DNA of 64,000 nt from Andreprevotia sp. IGB-42 (lineage in GTDB: Bacteria; Pseudomonadota; Gammaproteobacteria; Burkholderiales; Chitinibacteraceae): positions 1-64,000 of the forward strand of contig NZ_WXTX01000003.1 of the NCBI RefSeq assembly GCF_009848685.1, written 5' to 3'. Position 1 is the stretch's first letter, and the number at the start of each line of letters is the position of its first letter. Shown here piece after piece: positions 62,895 through 64,000 of the stretch. The notes beneath the pieces were generated by a model. That model was not told the DNA's origin. It made no database searches and worked only from the letters and a program-made list of their open reading frames with translations. The position numbers were made by a program, and so were the translations under genes.

Positions 62895-64000
62895 ATGCTG
62901 AACCCGCCCTTCCTGCGCCCTTCCTTCGCCAGTTCATGCTGTTTGCTTGCAGCCATCGTGTTGCCATTGGCGCTGGGGGCCTGCAGCGGCAAGAAAGCCG
63001 ATACCGCAGCAGCCAGCGGGCCGGCCGCTGCCGAGCTTGCCAGTGAAGACGTGGTGGTGATCAAGCGCGCCGATCTGGATCACTCGATCGCGCTCACCGG
63101 CAGCCTGCAGGCGCTGCGCCAGACCACCCTCACCGCGCAGGTGGATGGCGTGGTCAGCAGCGTTGCGGTGCGCCCCGGCGCCAGCGTGGTGGCTGGGCAG
63201 GAACTGGCACAGTTCGATACCCGCGATCTGCAAAAGCAATTGATGGTGTCCGAAGCCCAACTGGTGAAAAGCCAGGAAACGCTGGCCTACAACCGCAAGC
63301 TGGCTGACCGCAACGCCAACCTGCTCAAGCAGAACTTCATTTCCCGCAACGCGTTCGATTCCACCAACAGCCAGGTGCAGACCGCGGTTGCTGATGTGAA
63401 CGTCAGCGAGGCGCAGCTGGCACTCGCCCGCCAGGCACTGGCCAAGGGCCGGGTGGCAGCACCGTTTGCCGGCACCATTGCCGAGCGGCTGGTCGAGCCG
63501 GGGCAGCGTGTTGGCATCAACAGCAAGCTGTTCACGCTGGTGGATCTGACCGAACTGGAATGGGTGGCCAGCGTGCCGTCCGGCCAGATTGGCGAAGTGC
63601 GCGTAGGCCAGACCGCGCAACTGCAGGTGGACGGTTTCGCCCAGGCCTTCACCGGCCAGGTCAGCCGCATCAATCCCAGCGTGGATGCCGGTAGCAAGAG
63701 CGTGCAGGTGTACATCAGCATCCCCAATGAACAGGGGCTGCTGCGCGATGGCCTGTTCGGCCAGGGCCGCGTGCTGGTGGACGTGCGCAAAGGCGTGCTG
63801 GTATTGCCGGTGGCTGCGGTACGCGAGGAAAACGGCAAGCACTACGTGCTGGTGGTCGAGGGCAATACGCTCAAGCGCCATGAAGTGACCCCGGGCGCGA
63901 CCGACCCGGCTACGGCCCGGCAGGAAATCACCGGCGGGCTCAGCGAAGGCGCCATCGTGCTGGTCAGCGGCGTACGCCTGACCACCGGCATGGCGGTAAA
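62895..64000 (+). CDS. RND efflux periplasmic adaptor (membrane fusion protein), cut by window end
   Basis: The frame opens at ATG 62895 and runs off the window with 368 codons and no stop. A lipoprotein signal with lipobox LGAC (Cys30) predicts inner-membrane anchoring. A barrel-sandwich lipoyl-like segment (TLTAQVDGVVSSVAVRPGASV, about 77-97) leads to the helical hairpin with QLMVSEAQLVKSQETLAYN. GRVAAPFAGTIAERLVEPGQ closes the lipoyl half, and a beta-barrel follows (GQTAQLQVDGF, GLFGQGRVLVDV). It would link an RND pump to an outer-membrane channel; the pump gene presumably lies beyond the edge. Substrate unknown. Confidence 0.9.
   Translation, partial: MLNPPFLRPSFASSCCLLAAIVLPLALGACSGKKADTAAASGPAAAELASEDVVVIKRADLDHSIALTGSLQALRQTTLTAQVDGVVSSVAVRPGASVVAGQELAQFDTRDLQKQLMVSEAQLVKSQETLAYNRKLADRNANLLKQNFISRNAFDSTNSQVQTAVADVNVSEAQLALARQALAKGRVAAPFAGTIAERLVEPGQRVGINSKLFTLVDLTELEWVASVPSGQIGEVRVGQTAQLQVDGFAQAFTGQVSRINPSVDAGSKSVQVYISIPNEQGLLRDGLFGQGRVLVDVRKGVLVLPVAAVREENGKHYVLVVEGNTLKRHEVTPGATDPATARQEITGGLSEGAIVLVSGVRLTTGMAV

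Overview
The window is about 60% GC, densely packed, and looks like the chromosome of a betaproteobacterium, most likely of the Neisseriales/Chromobacteriaceae type. The support is: a DUF2863 protein (a family I know only from Betaproteobacteria); the order gntR-sdhCDAB-sdhE-gltA-sucAB-lpd-sucCD with mdh divergent from gntR; ribF-ileS-lspA-ispH; ArgP, RmuC and a GlcNAc-type PTS permease. The lineage is an inference from gene order and protein resemblance; no database search was possible. I saw no rRNA, tRNA, IS element, prophage or CRISPR array.

Layout. 1-9.3 kb: end of a WbuC-type cupin, a MscS-type channel, an RGG-tailed DEAD-box helicase (rhlE-like) with a long structured leader, VanZ-like, YkgJ-like and GNAT proteins, DUF2863, a membrane diguanylate cyclase and CheR. 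9.3-12 kb: small enzymes and a somewhat AT-richer methyltransferase. 12.1-18.6 kb is the most unusual region. A 1101-residue regulator (HTH, degenerate cyclase-like region, NTPase, helical repeats) is divergent from a MACPF/perforin-like gene and an unrecognised 297-residue partner. An 11-bp-period direct repeat lies between the divergent genes. 18.7-22.3 kb: lysA, an HxlR regulator divergent from a CxxC thioredoxin-fold protein, ArgP and DUF1801. 22.3-28.3 kb: ribF, a secreted protein, ileS, lspA, ispH. 28.3-31.1 kb: HD-GYP protein and rmuC.

31.2-38.6 kb: rpe and gph flank a tightly overlapped lipid operon resembling E. coli ynbABCD: CDP-alcohol phosphotransferase, CDP-diglyceride synthase, an extra PlsC-type acyltransferase, a hydrolase-methyltransferase fusion, a PAP2-dual-specificity phosphatase fusion, and a small membrane protein. 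38.6-45.4 kb: DUF455, HTH protein, radical SAM and UspA, thioesterase and TerB-like, a chemoreceptor, a hypoxanthine-DNA glycosylase, and a tiny secreted four-cysteine peptide.

45.4-60.2 kb is a TCA-cycle block encoding succinate dehydrogenase, citrate synthase, 2-oxoglutarate dehydrogenase and succinyl-CoA synthetase on the minus strand. It is preceded by a GntR regulator, with malate dehydrogenase divergent across a perfect TATA-containing palindrome. A terminator after gltA and GC-rich hairpins in the next three gene junctions suggest segmental transcription or mRNA processing. 60.3-64 kb: nagE (GlcNAc uptake) and the start of an RND efflux adaptor cut by the window edge.
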